64,000 nucleotides of DNA, taken from the NCBI RefSeq assembly GCF_000716535.1, contig NZ_JNWV01000038.1, positions 1-64,000 of the forward strand, written 5' to 3'. The notes beneath the pieces are model-generated. The model was not told the DNA's origin. It saw nothing but the letters and a program-made list of their open reading frames with translations, and did not search any database. A program made the position numbers and the translations under genes. Below are positions 8,916 to 20,470 of this stretch, one piece after another. Positions within the stretch are counted from its first letter, which is position 1, and every line of letters begins with the position of its first letter. The stretch comes from Streptomyces flaveolus (lineage in GTDB: Bacteria; Actinomycetota; Actinomycetes; Streptomycetales; Streptomycetaceae).

Positions 8916-10679
8916 TCACCGCTCGGGCGTCCGCCCGTGCCACGTCCGCCACAGTGCCGCGTACGCTCCGCCCGCCGCCACCAGCTCCTCGTGCGTGCCC
9001 AGTTCGGTCAGCCGGCCGTCCTCCATGACCGCCACCCGGTCCGCGTCGTGCGCCGTGTGCAGACGGTGGGCGATGGCGATGACCGTACGGCCCTGGAGCA
9101 CCGCGGCGAGGGCGCGTTCGGTGTGCCGGGCCGTGGCCGGATCCAGCAGGGCCGTCGCCTCGTCGAGGATCAGCGTGTGCGGATCCGCCAGGACCACGCG
9201 CGCGAGGGCGAGTTGCTGGGCCTGCGAACCGTCCGTCGGCCGGCCGCCCTCGCCCAGCCGGGTGTCGAGCCCGTCCGGCAGACCGCGCACCCAGTCGTCG
9301 GCGCCCACGGCCGCGAGCGCCGACCACAACGCGGAGTCGTCGGCGGTGGGTTCGGCGATGAGCAGGTTGTCCCGCACCGTCCCGAGGAAGACGTGGTGCT
9401 CCTGGGTGACCAGCGCCACCTGCCGGCGCAGCAGCTCCGGCGCCAGCTCGGCCACCGGCACCCCGCCCACCGTCACCGTGCCGGAACCGGGCCGGTCGAT
9501 GCCCGCGAGCAGCCGGCTCAGGGTCGTCTTCCCGGCGCCGGACGGCCCCACCACGGCGAGCCGCTCCCCGGGCCGTACCGTCAGGTCCACCCCGCCCAGC
9601 ACCTCGCCGCCGCGCTCGTACGCGTACCGCACCCCGCGCACCTCGATCCGGTCGTCCACCGGCACCGCGGACGCGCCGTCGCCCTCGTCCCGGGGCGCCC
9701 GCGCCAGCCCCTCCACGCGCGCGAACGACGCCCCACTGCTCTGCAGTTGCTCCACCCGCATCAGGATCTGGTCCAGCGGCTCGGTGAACTGCCGCAGGTA
9801 CAGCGCCGCCGCCACCACCGCGCCCGCCCCGACCGTCCCCCGGGTGTACAGCCAGCCGCCGAGCAGCAGCACACCGACCACGGGGACGGTGTACGTCACC
9901 TCGACCGCCGGGAAGAACACCGACCGCAGGCGCAGGGTGTACAGGCGGGTGCGGCGGGACTCCTCCAGCGCGTCCCGGCTCGCCGCGATCCGCCGCTCCC
10001 GCAGCCGGAACGCCTCCACGGTCCGCGCGCCGGCCGCCGTCGCCGCGACGATCTCCGCGACCTGCGAGGTCGCCGCCCCCTCGGCGAGATACCCGTCCCG
10101 GGCGCGCCGCAGGTACCAGCGCAGCGCCAGCCAGATGGGGGTGAGACCGAGCAGGCCGAACGCCCCCAGCAGGGGGTCGAGCGCGAACACCGCGCCCAGC
10201 ACGAAGACCGCCTGCACGGTGTCGACCAGCAGCTCCGGGCCGACGTCCCGCAGTGTCGTGCCGACGGTCGCGACGTCCGCCGTGCCCCGCGCGGTCAGAT
10301 CGCCGGTACCGGCCCGCTCGACGACGGACGCGGGCAGCGCGAGCACCCGCTCGACGTACTCCTCGCGGACCCGGGCCAGCGTGCGCTCGCCGAACCGGTG
10401 CCCGACGTACCGCGCCCAGCGGGCCAGCAGGGTCTGCGCCAGCGCGCACACCACGATCCAGGACGCCAGCCGGTCCACCGCGCCGGCCCCGTGCCCGTCC
10501 CGCACCTCGTCGACGATCCGGCCCACCAGCCAGGGCCCGGCCAGTCCCGCCGCGGCGGCCAGCGCGTTCAGCCCCAGTGCCGCGGCGAACGCCCACCGGT
10601 CGGCCGACACCAGCCGCGCCGTGGCCCGCCGCACGGCCGCCCGGCCGGCGACGGGCAGCAGGGCGTCACCGGAGGTCAT
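8916..10679 (-). CDS. ABC exporter half-transporter with degenerate signature motif
   Basis: A 587-residue type IV ABC half-exporter: six-helix transmembrane domain (residues about 25-310) fused to an ATPase domain. Walker A GPSGAGKTT (378-386), Q-loop VTQE, Walker B TLILDEA (502-508) and the switch histidine AHRL (538) are intact, but the signature that should read LSGGQ is TDGSQAQQ (482-489). ATG 10679 has AAGGAG 7 bases upstream and overlaps the end of the preceding gene by 14 bases, so the two are co-translated and very likely form a heterodimer. Its intact ATP-binding half would pair with the intact LSGGQ of the partner. Substrate unknown. Confidence 0.92.
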   Translation of the reverse strand: MTSGDALLPVAGRAAVRRATARLVSADRWAFAAALGLNALAAAAGLAGPWLVGRIVDEVRDGHGAGAVDRLASWIVVCALAQTLLARWARYVGHRFGERTLARVREEYVERVLALPASVVERAGTGDLTARGTADVATVGTTLRDVGPELLVDTVQAVFVLGAVFALDPLLGAFGLLGLTPIWLALRWYLRRARDGYLAEGAATSQVAEIVAATAAGARTVEAFRLRERRIAASRDALEESRRTRLYTLRLRSVFFPAVEVTYTVPVVGVLLLGGWLYTRGTVGAGAVVAAALYLRQFTEPLDQILMRVEQLQSSGASFARVEGLARAPRDEGDGASAVPVDDRIEVRGVRYAYERGGEVLGGVDLTVRPGERLAVVGPSGAGKTTLSRLLAGIDRPGSGTVTVGGVPVAELAPELLRRQVALVTQEHHVFLGTVRDNLLIAEPTADDSALWSALAAVGADDWVRGLPDGLDTRLGEGGRPTDGSQAQQLALARVVLADPHTLILDEATALLDPATARHTERALAAVLQGRTVIAIAHRLHTAHDADRVAVMEDGRLTELGTHEELVAAGGAYAALWRTWHGRTPER

Positions 10680-12474
10680 CGCGGGGCTCCTTCGCGGGTG
10701 GGGTCGTCGCGCCTGTCATGCCGGTGGAATCCGTCGCGTCCAGCACGCCCATCGCGACTGCCGGGTCCGTCATGTCCGCCGTCCCGTCGTCCCGTGCGAC
10801 CAGCGCCCGGTACGCCGGTTCCTCCGCCAGCAGACACGGGTGCGGCCCGGTCGCCACCACCTTGCCGTCGGCCAGGAACACGACCGTGTCCGCCCGGGCC
10901 AGGACCAGCGGGGACGTCGTCGTCACCAGCGTGGTGCGGCCCTCCCGTGCCGCCCGGAGCCGGTCGGCGACCGCTGCCTCCGTGTGGGCGTCCAGGGCCG
11001 AGGTCGGTTCCACGGCGAGCAGTACCTCGGGGTCGGCCAGCAGCGCCCGGGCGAGGCGCACGCGCTGCCGCTGTCCACCGGAGAGGCTGCGGCCCTGCCC
11101 GGCCACCGCCGAATCCAGGCCGTCCGGCAGACCCCGGACCACGTCCTCGGCCGCCGCCGCGTACACCGCCCGGCGCAGTGCCGCCTCGTCGGCCGGGTGC
11201 GCCGCGGCCAGCACCTCCCGGAGCGGTCCGGCGAACAGGTCCGCCTCGTTGTCCGCGACCAGGACCCGCCGTCGTACGTCCGTCAGCGGGACCGCGTCGA
11301 GCCGTACCCCGCCCCAGGTGGCGTCGGTGGGCCCGTACCGGCCGAGCCGGTCGACCACGGCGGCGGCCTCGGCGGGCCGGGCGGCGGCCAGCGCGGTCAG
11401 CCGGCCCGGCGCCACCCGCACCCCGGACACCGGGTCGTGCAGTTCGGCCGGCCCCGCGGGCGCAGGCAGGGTGCCGGTGTCCGGTTCCGGTTCCAGCCGC
11501 AGCAGCCGTACCGCCCGGCGCGCGGCCACCACGCCCCGGTTCAGGTCGTAGGCCATCCGCACGAAGAACGCGACCGGTCCGACGAGCACCGCGACATAGC
11601 CGTAGACCGAGACCAACTCACCCACCGACATGGCACCTCGGGCGGCGAGCCGGGCGGCCAGCCAGGTCACCACGGCGAGGAACAGGGTCGGCAGGCCCAC
11701 CCCGAGCGCCTGCACCCAGCTCGCCACCGCGCCCACCCGGTACCCCTGCTCCCGCAACCGCCCCGAGTCGCGTCGGAACGCGTCCGCGAACAGCCCCTTG
11801 CCGCCCAGCCCGTTGAGGACGCGCAGCCCGCCCGCGAGGTCGCCGATGCGCGCGGTGAGCACCCCCTGGAGCTCGCGGTACTCGGTCTCCGCTCCCTGCA
11901 GCCGCAGCGCCGGCGGCCCGGTGAGCAGCGCGATCACCGGCACCCCGAGCAGCACCACCGCGGCCAGCGGCGCGGAGACCGCCAGCAGCAGCCCGGCCAC
12001 CACCCCGTAGACCACGATCGAGCCGACCCCCGGCCCGACCACGGTCAGCGCCTGCGCCAGGGTCTGTACGTCCCCGACCCCGATGGTGACGACCTCCCCG
12101 GCCCCGGCCCGGCGCGGCAGCGCGGCCCCCAGCTGCACCACATGCCCGACGACCACCTTGACCGTACGGAAGTTGGCGTCCATCCGGACCCGCGTCATCA
12201 CCCGGTGCCGCAGGATGCTCACCCACGCGTTCAGCGACCCGACGACGAGCATCACCCCGGTCCACCCGGCGAGCACCCCGAGCCGCCCCGGCAGCAGCCC
12301 GTCGTCCACGGCCCGCGCCATCAGATACGGCTGCGCGGCCAGCAGCACCATCCAGGTGCTGCCCAGCAGCGCCCCGGTCGCCGAGCGCCCCGACTGACAC
12401 CGCACCAGCCACCACAGGAACCGCCAGCCGCCACGGGTGTCGGGCGTGCCCGGATCCTCGTACGCGTCGATCAT
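10666..12474 (-). CDS. ABC exporter half-transporter with dead ATP-binding half
   Basis: A 602-residue partner of the 8916-10679 gene: transmembrane domain (residues about 20-320) plus an ATPase domain in which the Walker A loop is gone (ALAAARPAEAAAV at 361-373), Walker B reads VLLAVEPTSALD (Asp replaced by Val), the Q-loop glutamine is absent (VADNEADLF) and the switch histidine is replaced (VTTTSPL). The signature LSGGQRQR (464-471) is perfect. This is the mirror image of the partner, so only one of the two composite ATP sites can hydrolyse ATP. The acidic-poor C-terminal tail after residue 560 is not part of the fold. ATG 12474 lies 94 bases from the divergent ABC pair. Confidence 0.92.
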   Translation of the reverse strand: MIDAYEDPGTPDTRGGWRFLWWLVRCQSGRSATGALLGSTWMVLLAAQPYLMARAVDDGLLPGRLGVLAGWTGVMLVVGSLNAWVSILRHRVMTRVRMDANFRTVKVVVGHVVQLGAALPRRAGAGEVVTIGVGDVQTLAQALTVVGPGVGSIVVYGVVAGLLLAVSAPLAAVVLLGVPVIALLTGPPALRLQGAETEYRELQGVLTARIGDLAGGLRVLNGLGGKGLFADAFRRDSGRLREQGYRVGAVASWVQALGVGLPTLFLAVVTWLAARLAARGAMSVGELVSVYGYVAVLVGPVAFFVRMAYDLNRGVVAARRAVRLLRLEPEPDTGTLPAPAGPAELHDPVSGVRVAPGRLTALAAARPAEAAAVVDRLGRYGPTDATWGGVRLDAVPLTDVRRRVLVADNEADLFAGPLREVLAAAHPADEAALRRAVYAAAAEDVVRGLPDGLDSAVAGQGRSLSGGQRQRVRLARALLADPEVLLAVEPTSALDAHTEAAVADRLRAAREGRTTLVTTTSPLVLARADTVVFLADGKVVATGPHPCLLAEEPAYRALVARDDGTADMTDPAVAMGVLDATDSTGMTGATTPPAKEPRDDLR

Positions 12475-12568
12475 CCGTCCCCCCGGTCCACTCCACGAGC
12501 CTGTCCGCGCGGGCCCGCGGCCAAAACTCGGTGGGCGTTGTCAGTGGTGGTCCGTACGCTCGCGGTTG

Positions 12569-14380
12569 ATGGCCACGACACGTGAAACCACCGACCGCTC
12601 CGCCGTACGGACCCTGCTCCGGCTGTGGCCGTACGTCCGTCCCGTACGCGCCCGGCTGATCACCGCCGCGGTCGTCGCGGTCGTCGCCTCCTGCACGGGG
12701 CTGGTGATCCCGCTCGTCCTGAAGTGGATGGTCGACGGGCCCGTCGCCGACCGCGACCCGGCCGGCGTGTGGCTCGGCGCGCTGTACCTGTTCCTGCTCG
12801 GCATCGCCGAAGCGGTCCTGTTCGGCATACGGCGCTGGCTCGTGGCCCGGCCGCTCTCGCGCGTCGAGGCGGAGATGCGCGCAGACCTGTACCGGCACCT
12901 GCAACGGCTCCCGGTGGCCTTCCACGACCGCTGGGCCTCCGGCCAGCTGCTCTCGCGCGGCACCACCGACCTGATGCTGGTGCGCATGTTCCTCGCCTTC
13001 CCGCTGACGTTCCTCCTCGTCAACGGCGTCACCATCCTCGTCGGCCTGGTCATCATGCTGCTCCAGGACTGGGTGCTGGGACTGGTCATCCTCGGCCCCG
13101 CCATCCCCGTGGTGTGGACGTGCGTGGTCTTCGAACGGCGGTACGCGCAGGTGGCGCGGCGCGCCCAGGACCAGGTCGGCGACCTGACGACGGTGGTCGA
13201 GGAGAGCGTGCTCGGCATCCGCGTCATCAAGGGCTTCGGCCGCCACCGCAGCCAGGCGCGCGCCTTCCGCGAACTCTCCGGCCGGCTCCGGGGGACGGAG
13301 TTGCGCAAGGCACGGCTGCTGGCCACGATCTGGGGCGTCATCGTGACGCTGCCGGAGGTGGCGATCGGGGCGGCGCTGGTGCTGGGCGTCCTGCGGGTGG
13401 CCGACGGGGAGCTGTCCGCCGGGACGCTGGTGGCCTTCCTGAGCACGGCGCTCGCCCTGCGGTGGCCCGTGGACTCCATCGGGTTCCTGCTCGCGATGAG
13501 CCAGGAGGCGGCGACCGCCACGGAGCGGTACTTCGAGGTGATGGACGAGGCGCCGGAGGACCGGTCAGGCGGGGGCGGGGACGCTCGCCCACGCTCGCGA
13601 GGTGCCGCGCGGGGTGCCGCAGCGTCGGGACTCCGGTTCGAGAACGTGTCGTTCCGTTACCCCGACGCGCCCCCCGGCTCCCCGCCCCTGCTCACGGCCG
13701 TCGATCTGCACGTCCGCCCCGGCGAGTCCATGGCCCTCGTCGGGGCCACCGGGAGCGGGAAGACCACGCTGACCGCGCTCGTCCCCCGGCTGCACGAGGT
13801 GACCTCCGGGCGGATCACGCTCAACGGCGTGGACATCGCCACGATGTCCCGCGAGGAACTGCGCGGCAGGGTCGCCGTGGCCTTCGAGGAACCCACGCTG
13901 TTCTCGGCCAGTGTCGGTGAGAACGTGCTCATGGGCGCCCGGGACGCCGCGGTGAAGCCGGAACTCGACCGGGCCCTCGCCATCGCCCAGGCCGACTTCG
14001 CGCACGCGCTGCCGCAGGGCACCGACACCCGCGTCGGCGAGCAGGGCCTCAGCCTGTCCGGCGGCCAGCGGCAGCGCCTCGCGCTGGCCCGCGCGGTGGT
14101 CGGCCGGCCCGAGTTCCTGGTGCTGGACGACCCGCTGTCCGCCCTGGACGTGCACACGGAGGCCGCCGTGGAGGCCGCGCTGCGCCGGGTGCTCGCCGAC
14201 ACCACCGCGCTGATCGTGGCCCACCGCCCGTCCACGGTGCTGCTCGCCGACCGGGTCGCCCTGCTCTCGGGCGGCCGGATCGCCGCCGTCGGCACCCACC
14301 AGGAACTGCTGCGCGAGAACGCCGAGTACGCCCGTCTGATGTCCGGTTCGGCATCCGGGGAACAGGAGGACTCCCGTTGA
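12569..14380 (+). CDS. ABC exporter half-transporter, catalytic Glu replaced by Asp
   Basis: A 603-residue half-exporter from ATG 12569 (MATTRETTDRSAV); an in-frame start further upstream at 12437 would read into the divergent gene and is less likely. The transmembrane domain covers residues about 20-310. The ATPase domain has Walker A GATGSGKTT (392-400), LSGGQRQR (496-503) and Walker B FLVLDDP, where the catalytic glutamate is aspartate (521). The Q-loop glutamine is replaced (VAFEEPTLF). It therefore carries the non-hydrolysing site of a heterodimer. TTGA overlap with the next gene implies translational coupling and a joint transporter. Substrate unknown. Confidence 0.92.
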   Translation: MATTRETTDRSAVRTLLRLWPYVRPVRARLITAAVVAVVASCTGLVIPLVLKWMVDGPVADRDPAGVWLGALYLFLLGIAEAVLFGIRRWLVARPLSRVEAEMRADLYRHLQRLPVAFHDRWASGQLLSRGTTDLMLVRMFLAFPLTFLLVNGVTILVGLVIMLLQDWVLGLVILGPAIPVVWTCVVFERRYAQVARRAQDQVGDLTTVVEESVLGIRVIKGFGRHRSQARAFRELSGRLRGTELRKARLLATIWGVIVTLPEVAIGAALVLGVLRVADGELSAGTLVAFLSTALALRWPVDSIGFLLAMSQEAATATERYFEVMDEAPEDRSGGGGDARPRSRGAARGAAASGLRFENVSFRYPDAPPGSPPLLTAVDLHVRPGESMALVGATGSGKTTLTALVPRLHEVTSGRITLNGVDIATMSREELRGRVAVAFEEPTLFSASVGENVLMGARDAAVKPELDRALAIAQADFAHALPQGTDTRVGEQGLSLSGGQRQRLALARAVVGRPEFLVLDDPLSALDVHTEAAVEAALRRVLADTTALIVAHRPSTVLLADRVALLSGGRIAAVGTHQELLRENAEYARLMSGSASGEQEDSR

Positions 14381-16260
14381 CCACCACGACCCCCTCCACC
14401 CCCGCCGTCGGCGACGACGACAGCGACGGCCCGGCCCGCCCCCGGGAGGCGGGCGACCCGAGCGGTCCGGGCGACCACTTCGACCGGGACGTCCTGCCCA
14501 GCCCGCCCGGCGCCACGGCCGCCCTGCTGCGCTCGCTGCTCGCGCCCATGAAGGCGCGGGTCGCGCTCACCACGCTCCTGCTGCTGCTCCAGCAGGCGGC
14601 GGTGCAGGCGGGCCCGCTCCTGGTGGCGTACGCCATCGACACCGCCGTACCCGCGTTCCGGGACGACCGGCACGGGCCGCTGTTCGCGGTCGCCGCCGGC
14701 TATCTGCTGTGCGCGCTCGCCTCCGGAGTGCTCCAGTTCGCGTTCATCCAGACCTCCGCCCGGGTCAGCCAGGACGTGCTCCTGGACCTGCGCGGGCGGA
14801 TCTTCCGGCACGCGCAGGCGCTGAGCGTCGACTTCCACGAGCGGTACACCTCCGGCCGGCTGATCTCCCGGTCCACCACGGACGTCGAGTCGCTGCGCGA
14901 ACTCCTCGACGAGGGGCTCCAGGAGCTGGTGACCGTCATCCTGTCCTTCGTCTACATCTCGGCGACGCTGCTCTGGCTCGACCTCGGCCTCGGCGCGGTC
15001 GCGGTGGCGTCCCTCCTGCCGCTGTACCTGCTCGTCCGGCTCTACCGGCGACGCGCGGCACGGGTGTACGGGGCGCGGTCCACGGCCATCGCGGCGGTGA
15101 TCGTGAAGTTCGTGGAGACGATGAACGGCATCCGGCCGGTGCGCGCCTTCCGCCGCGAGGCCGCGAACGACGCCGATTTCGCCGTGCTGAACGCGCGGCA
15201 CGAGCGCACGAACGGCGACTCGCTGCTGGAGATGGCCCGCTACGTGGTCGGCTCCCGGCTGGTGGCGAACACGGCGGTCGCCGGGATCGTGCTCTGGGGT
15301 GCCTACCGGGTGGCGTCCGTCTCGCTGGAGCTGGGTGTGCTGGCGGCGGCCGTGCTGTACCTGCGCCGGCTGTACGACCCCATCGACCGGCTCGGCATGT
15401 TCCTGAACTCCTACCAGTCGGCCGCCGCCTCCCTGGAGAAGATCGCCGGGCTGCTGGCGCAGACGCCGTCCGTGCCGGAACCGGAGCACCCCCGCGAACT
15501 GCCGCCGCTGAAGGGCGACTTCCCGGGGCGCGAGGTCGTCTTCGACGGGGTCCGGTTCGGCTACCGCACCGGCGGCGAGGTGCTGCCCCGCTTCGACCTG
15601 ACCCTGCCCGCCGGGCAGACGGTCGCGGTCGTCGGCTCCACCGGCGCGGGCAAGTCGACCCTGGCCAAGCTGCTCGCCCGGTTCTACGACCCCTCCGCCG
15701 GGCGCGTATTGCTGGACGGCGTGGATCTGCGCGAGCTGCCGATGCCCGAACTGCGGCGCGGGGTGGTCATGGTGACGCAGGAGTCGTTCCTGTTCTCCGG
15801 CACGGTCGCCGACAACATCGCGCTCGGCCGGCCCGACGCCACCCGGGAGGAGATCGAGCGGGCCGCGAAGGCGATCGGCGCGCACGAGTTCATCAGCGCG
15901 CTGCCCGACGGCTATGACACCGACGTCCGCAAGCGCGGCGGCCGCATCTCCGCCGGGCAGCGCCAACTGGTCGCCTTCGCCCGCGCGTTGCTCGCCGACC
16001 CGGCCGTGCTGATCCTGGACGAGGCGACCAGTTCGCTGGACATCCCGGGGGAGCGGGCGGTGCAGCGGGCGATGGCGACGGTGCTGCGGGGCCGTACCGC
16101 CGTGGTGATCGCACACCGGCTCTCCACGGTGGAGATCGCGGACCGGGTGCTGGTGATGGAACACGGCCGGATCGTCGAGGACGGCCACCCGGACGAACTC
16201 GTCGGCGGCAAGGGCCGGTTCGCGGACCTCCACAAGGCCTGGCGGGACAGCCTGGTGTGA
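14377..16260 (+). CDS. ABC exporter half-transporter, catalytic subunit
   Basis: A 627-residue half-exporter starting at TTG 14377, overlapping the previous stop by 4 bases, with GGAGG 7 bases upstream. A disordered acidic N-terminus (about 45 residues) precedes the transmembrane domain. The ATPase domain has Walker A GSTGAGKST, Q-loop VTQESFLFSG, Walker B LILDEAT with the catalytic glutamate, and IAHRLST with the switch histidine. Its signature is ISAGQRQL rather than LSGGQ and would face the partner's aspartate-type site, so the asymmetry matches heterodimeric bacterial exporters. It is the second gene of a two-gene operon. Confidence 0.92.
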   Translation: MTTTTPSTPAVGDDDSDGPARPREAGDPSGPGDHFDRDVLPSPPGATAALLRSLLAPMKARVALTTLLLLLQQAAVQAGPLLVAYAIDTAVPAFRDDRHGPLFAVAAGYLLCALASGVLQFAFIQTSARVSQDVLLDLRGRIFRHAQALSVDFHERYTSGRLISRSTTDVESLRELLDEGLQELVTVILSFVYISATLLWLDLGLGAVAVASLLPLYLLVRLYRRRAARVYGARSTAIAAVIVKFVETMNGIRPVRAFRREAANDADFAVLNARHERTNGDSLLEMARYVVGSRLVANTAVAGIVLWGAYRVASVSLELGVLAAAVLYLRRLYDPIDRLGMFLNSYQSAAASLEKIAGLLAQTPSVPEPEHPRELPPLKGDFPGREVVFDGVRFGYRTGGEVLPRFDLTLPAGQTVAVVGSTGAGKSTLAKLLARFYDPSAGRVLLDGVDLRELPMPELRRGVVMVTQESFLFSGTVADNIALGRPDATREEIERAAKAIGAHEFISALPDGYDTDVRKRGGRISAGQRQLVAFARALLADPAVLILDEATSSLDIPGERAVQRAMATVLRGRTAVVIAHRLSTVEIADRVLVMEHGRIVEDGHPDELVGGKGRFADLHKAWRDSLV

Positions 16261-16338
16261 CGTCGCCGGGCGCCCGGGACGAACACCTCGGGGAAACCCG
16301 GTTGCCCTCGCCGGCACGCCGCTGACAGGGTCCTGCCC

Positions 16339-17196
16339 ATGCCTACCTTCTCGGCGTACGACGGGACCCGGCTCGCCTACCACGTCGTCGGAGACGGCCC
16401 TCCGGTGGTCTGTCTGCCCGGAGGCCCGACGGATTCCGCCTACCTCGGGGACCTCGGCGGGCTGTCCGCGCACCGGCAGGTGATCCGGCTGGATCTCCGG
16501 GGCACCGGCCGGTCCGCGACACCGCAGGACACCGCCTCCTACCGCTGCGACCGCCTGGTCGACGACGTCCAGGCCCTGCGGGAACACCTGGGCCTGGACC
16601 GGATGGACCTGCTCGCGCACTGCGCCGGCGCGAATCTCGCCGTGCTCTGCGCGAGCCGCCGTCCGGACACCGTCGGCAAGCTCGCGCTGATCACGCCGAG
16701 CGTCCGGGCCGTCGGCCTCACGATCACCGGTGACCTCCGGCTTCGGACCGCGCGGCTGCGCCGGGACGAGCCGTGGTTCCCGGAGGCGTTCGCCGCCCTG
16801 GAGGCGATCGTGGCGGGCAGGGCCACCGCCGACCGCTGGAAGGCCGTCGCGCCGTTCTCCCACGACCGCTGGGACGCGGCGGCCCGGGCCCGTCAGGCCA
16901 CCGAGGACGAGCGGATGGACCCGGAGATCGTCGCGGCCTTCGGTGCCGAAGGCGCCTTCACCCCGGCCGCCACCCGCACCGCGCTCGCCCGGTTCCCGGG
17001 ACCTGTCCTCGTCCTGGCCGGCGAGGTCGACGCGGGAGCCCCTCCCGGCACCATGGCCGAGTTCGCGGACCTCTTCCCGGACGCCGGGCTCGTCGTCCAG
17101 TCGGGCGCCGGGCACTACCCGTGGCGCGATGACGCCGACCGGTTCGTGGCGGCCGTCGCGGCCTTCCTGGGACCGGCAGCCGCCTCGTCGTCATAG
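16339..17196 (+). CDS. Alpha/beta hydrolase with Cys at the nucleophile position
   Basis: A 285-residue cytoplasmic alpha/beta-hydrolase. The opening ARYDGTRLAYH-type strand (FSAYDGTRLAYHVVGDG), oxyanion segment CLPGGP, and RLDLRGTGRSA match proline-iminopeptidase-like enzymes. The nucleophile elbow reads AHCAGA, so cysteine takes the place of the usual serine in GxSxG. The acid is probably in VLAGEVDAGAP, and the histidine is GAGHYPW. Substrate cannot be told. It follows the ABC operon by 78 bases on the same strand and may be co-transcribed with it. Confidence 0.85.
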   Translation: MPTFSAYDGTRLAYHVVGDGPPVVCLPGGPTDSAYLGDLGGLSAHRQVIRLDLRGTGRSATPQDTASYRCDRLVDDVQALREHLGLDRMDLLAHCAGANLAVLCASRRPDTVGKLALITPSVRAVGLTITGDLRLRTARLRRDEPWFPEAFAALEAIVAGRATADRWKAVAPFSHDRWDAAARARQATEDERMDPEIVAAFGAEGAFTPAATRTALARFPGPVLVLAGEVDAGAPPGTMAEFADLFPDAGLVVQSGAGHYPWRDDADRFVAAVAAFLGPAAASSS

Positions 17197-17218
17197 CCCC
17201 GGCCGGGGACCACCACCC

Positions 17219-17728
17219 TCAGTGGTCCAACTGGCCCCATCGCTGATCGGGGTTTCCGTTGCACGGCCACTGAATCGCCTTGGCTCCAACGGCGGAGCCC
17301 TTTGTGCCCAGGCACATCTGCGAATTCCTGTTGATCATCTGGTACCAGCCCGCACTGGAACCCTTCTGCCAGTACCACAGCTGGTCCTTGTTTCCATTGC
17401 AATCCCACACCGTGGCGGTCGCGCCGGACGCCTGGGAGACGCCATTGATGCCCAGACACTGGCCATTGTCGTTGGTCACCCGGTAGTAGGTGCCGTGGGA
17501 ATCGCTCCCCATCTTGTTGAAGTGCCAGGACTGATCGGGGTTGCTGTTGCAGTACCACTGCAGGGCGTTCGTCCTATTGGCTCCGCCCTGGCTGCCCAGG
17601 CAGTAGTTGTTGTCGTTCATGAGCCGGGGGCCGGACGCCGCCGATGCCGACGGTGCCATTCCCACGAACATGGACAATGCGGCCGACATGGCACTTGCCA
17701 CGATCGAGACGCGCGCGAGCTTGTTCAT
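17219..17728 (-). CDS. Secreted ricin-type beta-trefoil (CBM13-like) protein
   Basis: A 169-residue protein from ATG 17728 (MNKLARVSIVASAMSAAL); ATG 17737 would add three residues and has a GGAG too close. A signal peptide ends near ASAASG. The rest is a single beta-trefoil lectin domain with three repeats, each with a CLG(S/I/T) and a QxW-type core (PDQSWHF, KDQLWYW, PDQRWGQ). No catalytic domain is attached, so it likely binds a carbohydrate outside the cell. GC and third-position GC are clearly lower than in all neighbours, suggesting later acquisition. Confidence 0.85.
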   Translation of the reverse strand: MNKLARVSIVASAMSAALSMFVGMAPSASAASGPRLMNDNNYCLGSQGGANRTNALQWYCNSNPDQSWHFNKMGSDSHGTYYRVTNDNGQCLGINGVSQASGATATVWDCNGNKDQLWYWQKGSSAGWYQMINRNSQMCLGTKGSAVGAKAIQWPCNGNPDQRWGQLDH

Positions 17729-17751
17729 AGCAGGCATCACTCCATGAATGA

Positions 17752-17773
17752 ACTCGGCGTCGACTCGCCGAGT
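17752..17773. promoter_or_regulatory. 8-bp inverted repeat in leader of the lectin gene
   Basis: ACTCGGCG and CGCCGAGT flank a 6-base centre, 24 bases upstream of the lectin start. It could be an RNA hairpin in the leader or an operator. The surrounding 17738-17996 segment is AT-rich for this genome and holds no other gene. Confidence 0.4.
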
Positions 17774-17996
17774 GATTGAGAGCTGAGAAGTTATCAGATG
17801 ACAATCACAGCGGAACAGTTGACCGAAAGGCGGTTGATTGAAATCCCAATGATTGAAGCTGCGCCTTTCATCTCTGTCGGCGTGCCAAATGGACCGGTGC
17901 GCCAAATGGCGGCCGACACCAGAGAAAAGGTGCTGCGACCCAAGGGCGTTGCACTCGTGGGCCGTGACTCGCGTCACACGCGGCTCTCACGCGGGT

Positions 17997-20240
<2,244 letters not shown>

Positions 20241-20470
20241 TGTCGCCCCTCTTCCCAGTGGCTCGCCCGAGGGGCGCGACCGGCCGCGCCGAGCGGCCGG
20301 GGCGCTTCCGGCACCCCGGCCACCCGGTCCGACCGCGCCCCGACGGCTCCGACGCGGGCCGGGGGTCTCCTGCGGGGAGACCTCCCAACGTGTCGTCCTT
20401 CCCTCTGTTCTGCCCAGCGCGTGGCTCGCACTCACGTTTCCCCGGAGCGGGCCCGGTCGTTGGGTCTCGC

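Noticed and set aside
8277..12585. Very long plus-strand open frames opposite the protease and ABC genes
   Set aside because: Arg/Pro/Ala-rich nonsense composition with no motif; the minus-strand genes are certain.
20361..20385. GGTCTCC/GGAGACC hairpin before the first L,D-transpeptidase as a terminator
   Set aside because: It lies between two divergent starts, where no transcript ends are expected; the 7-bp stem is not unusual at this GC.
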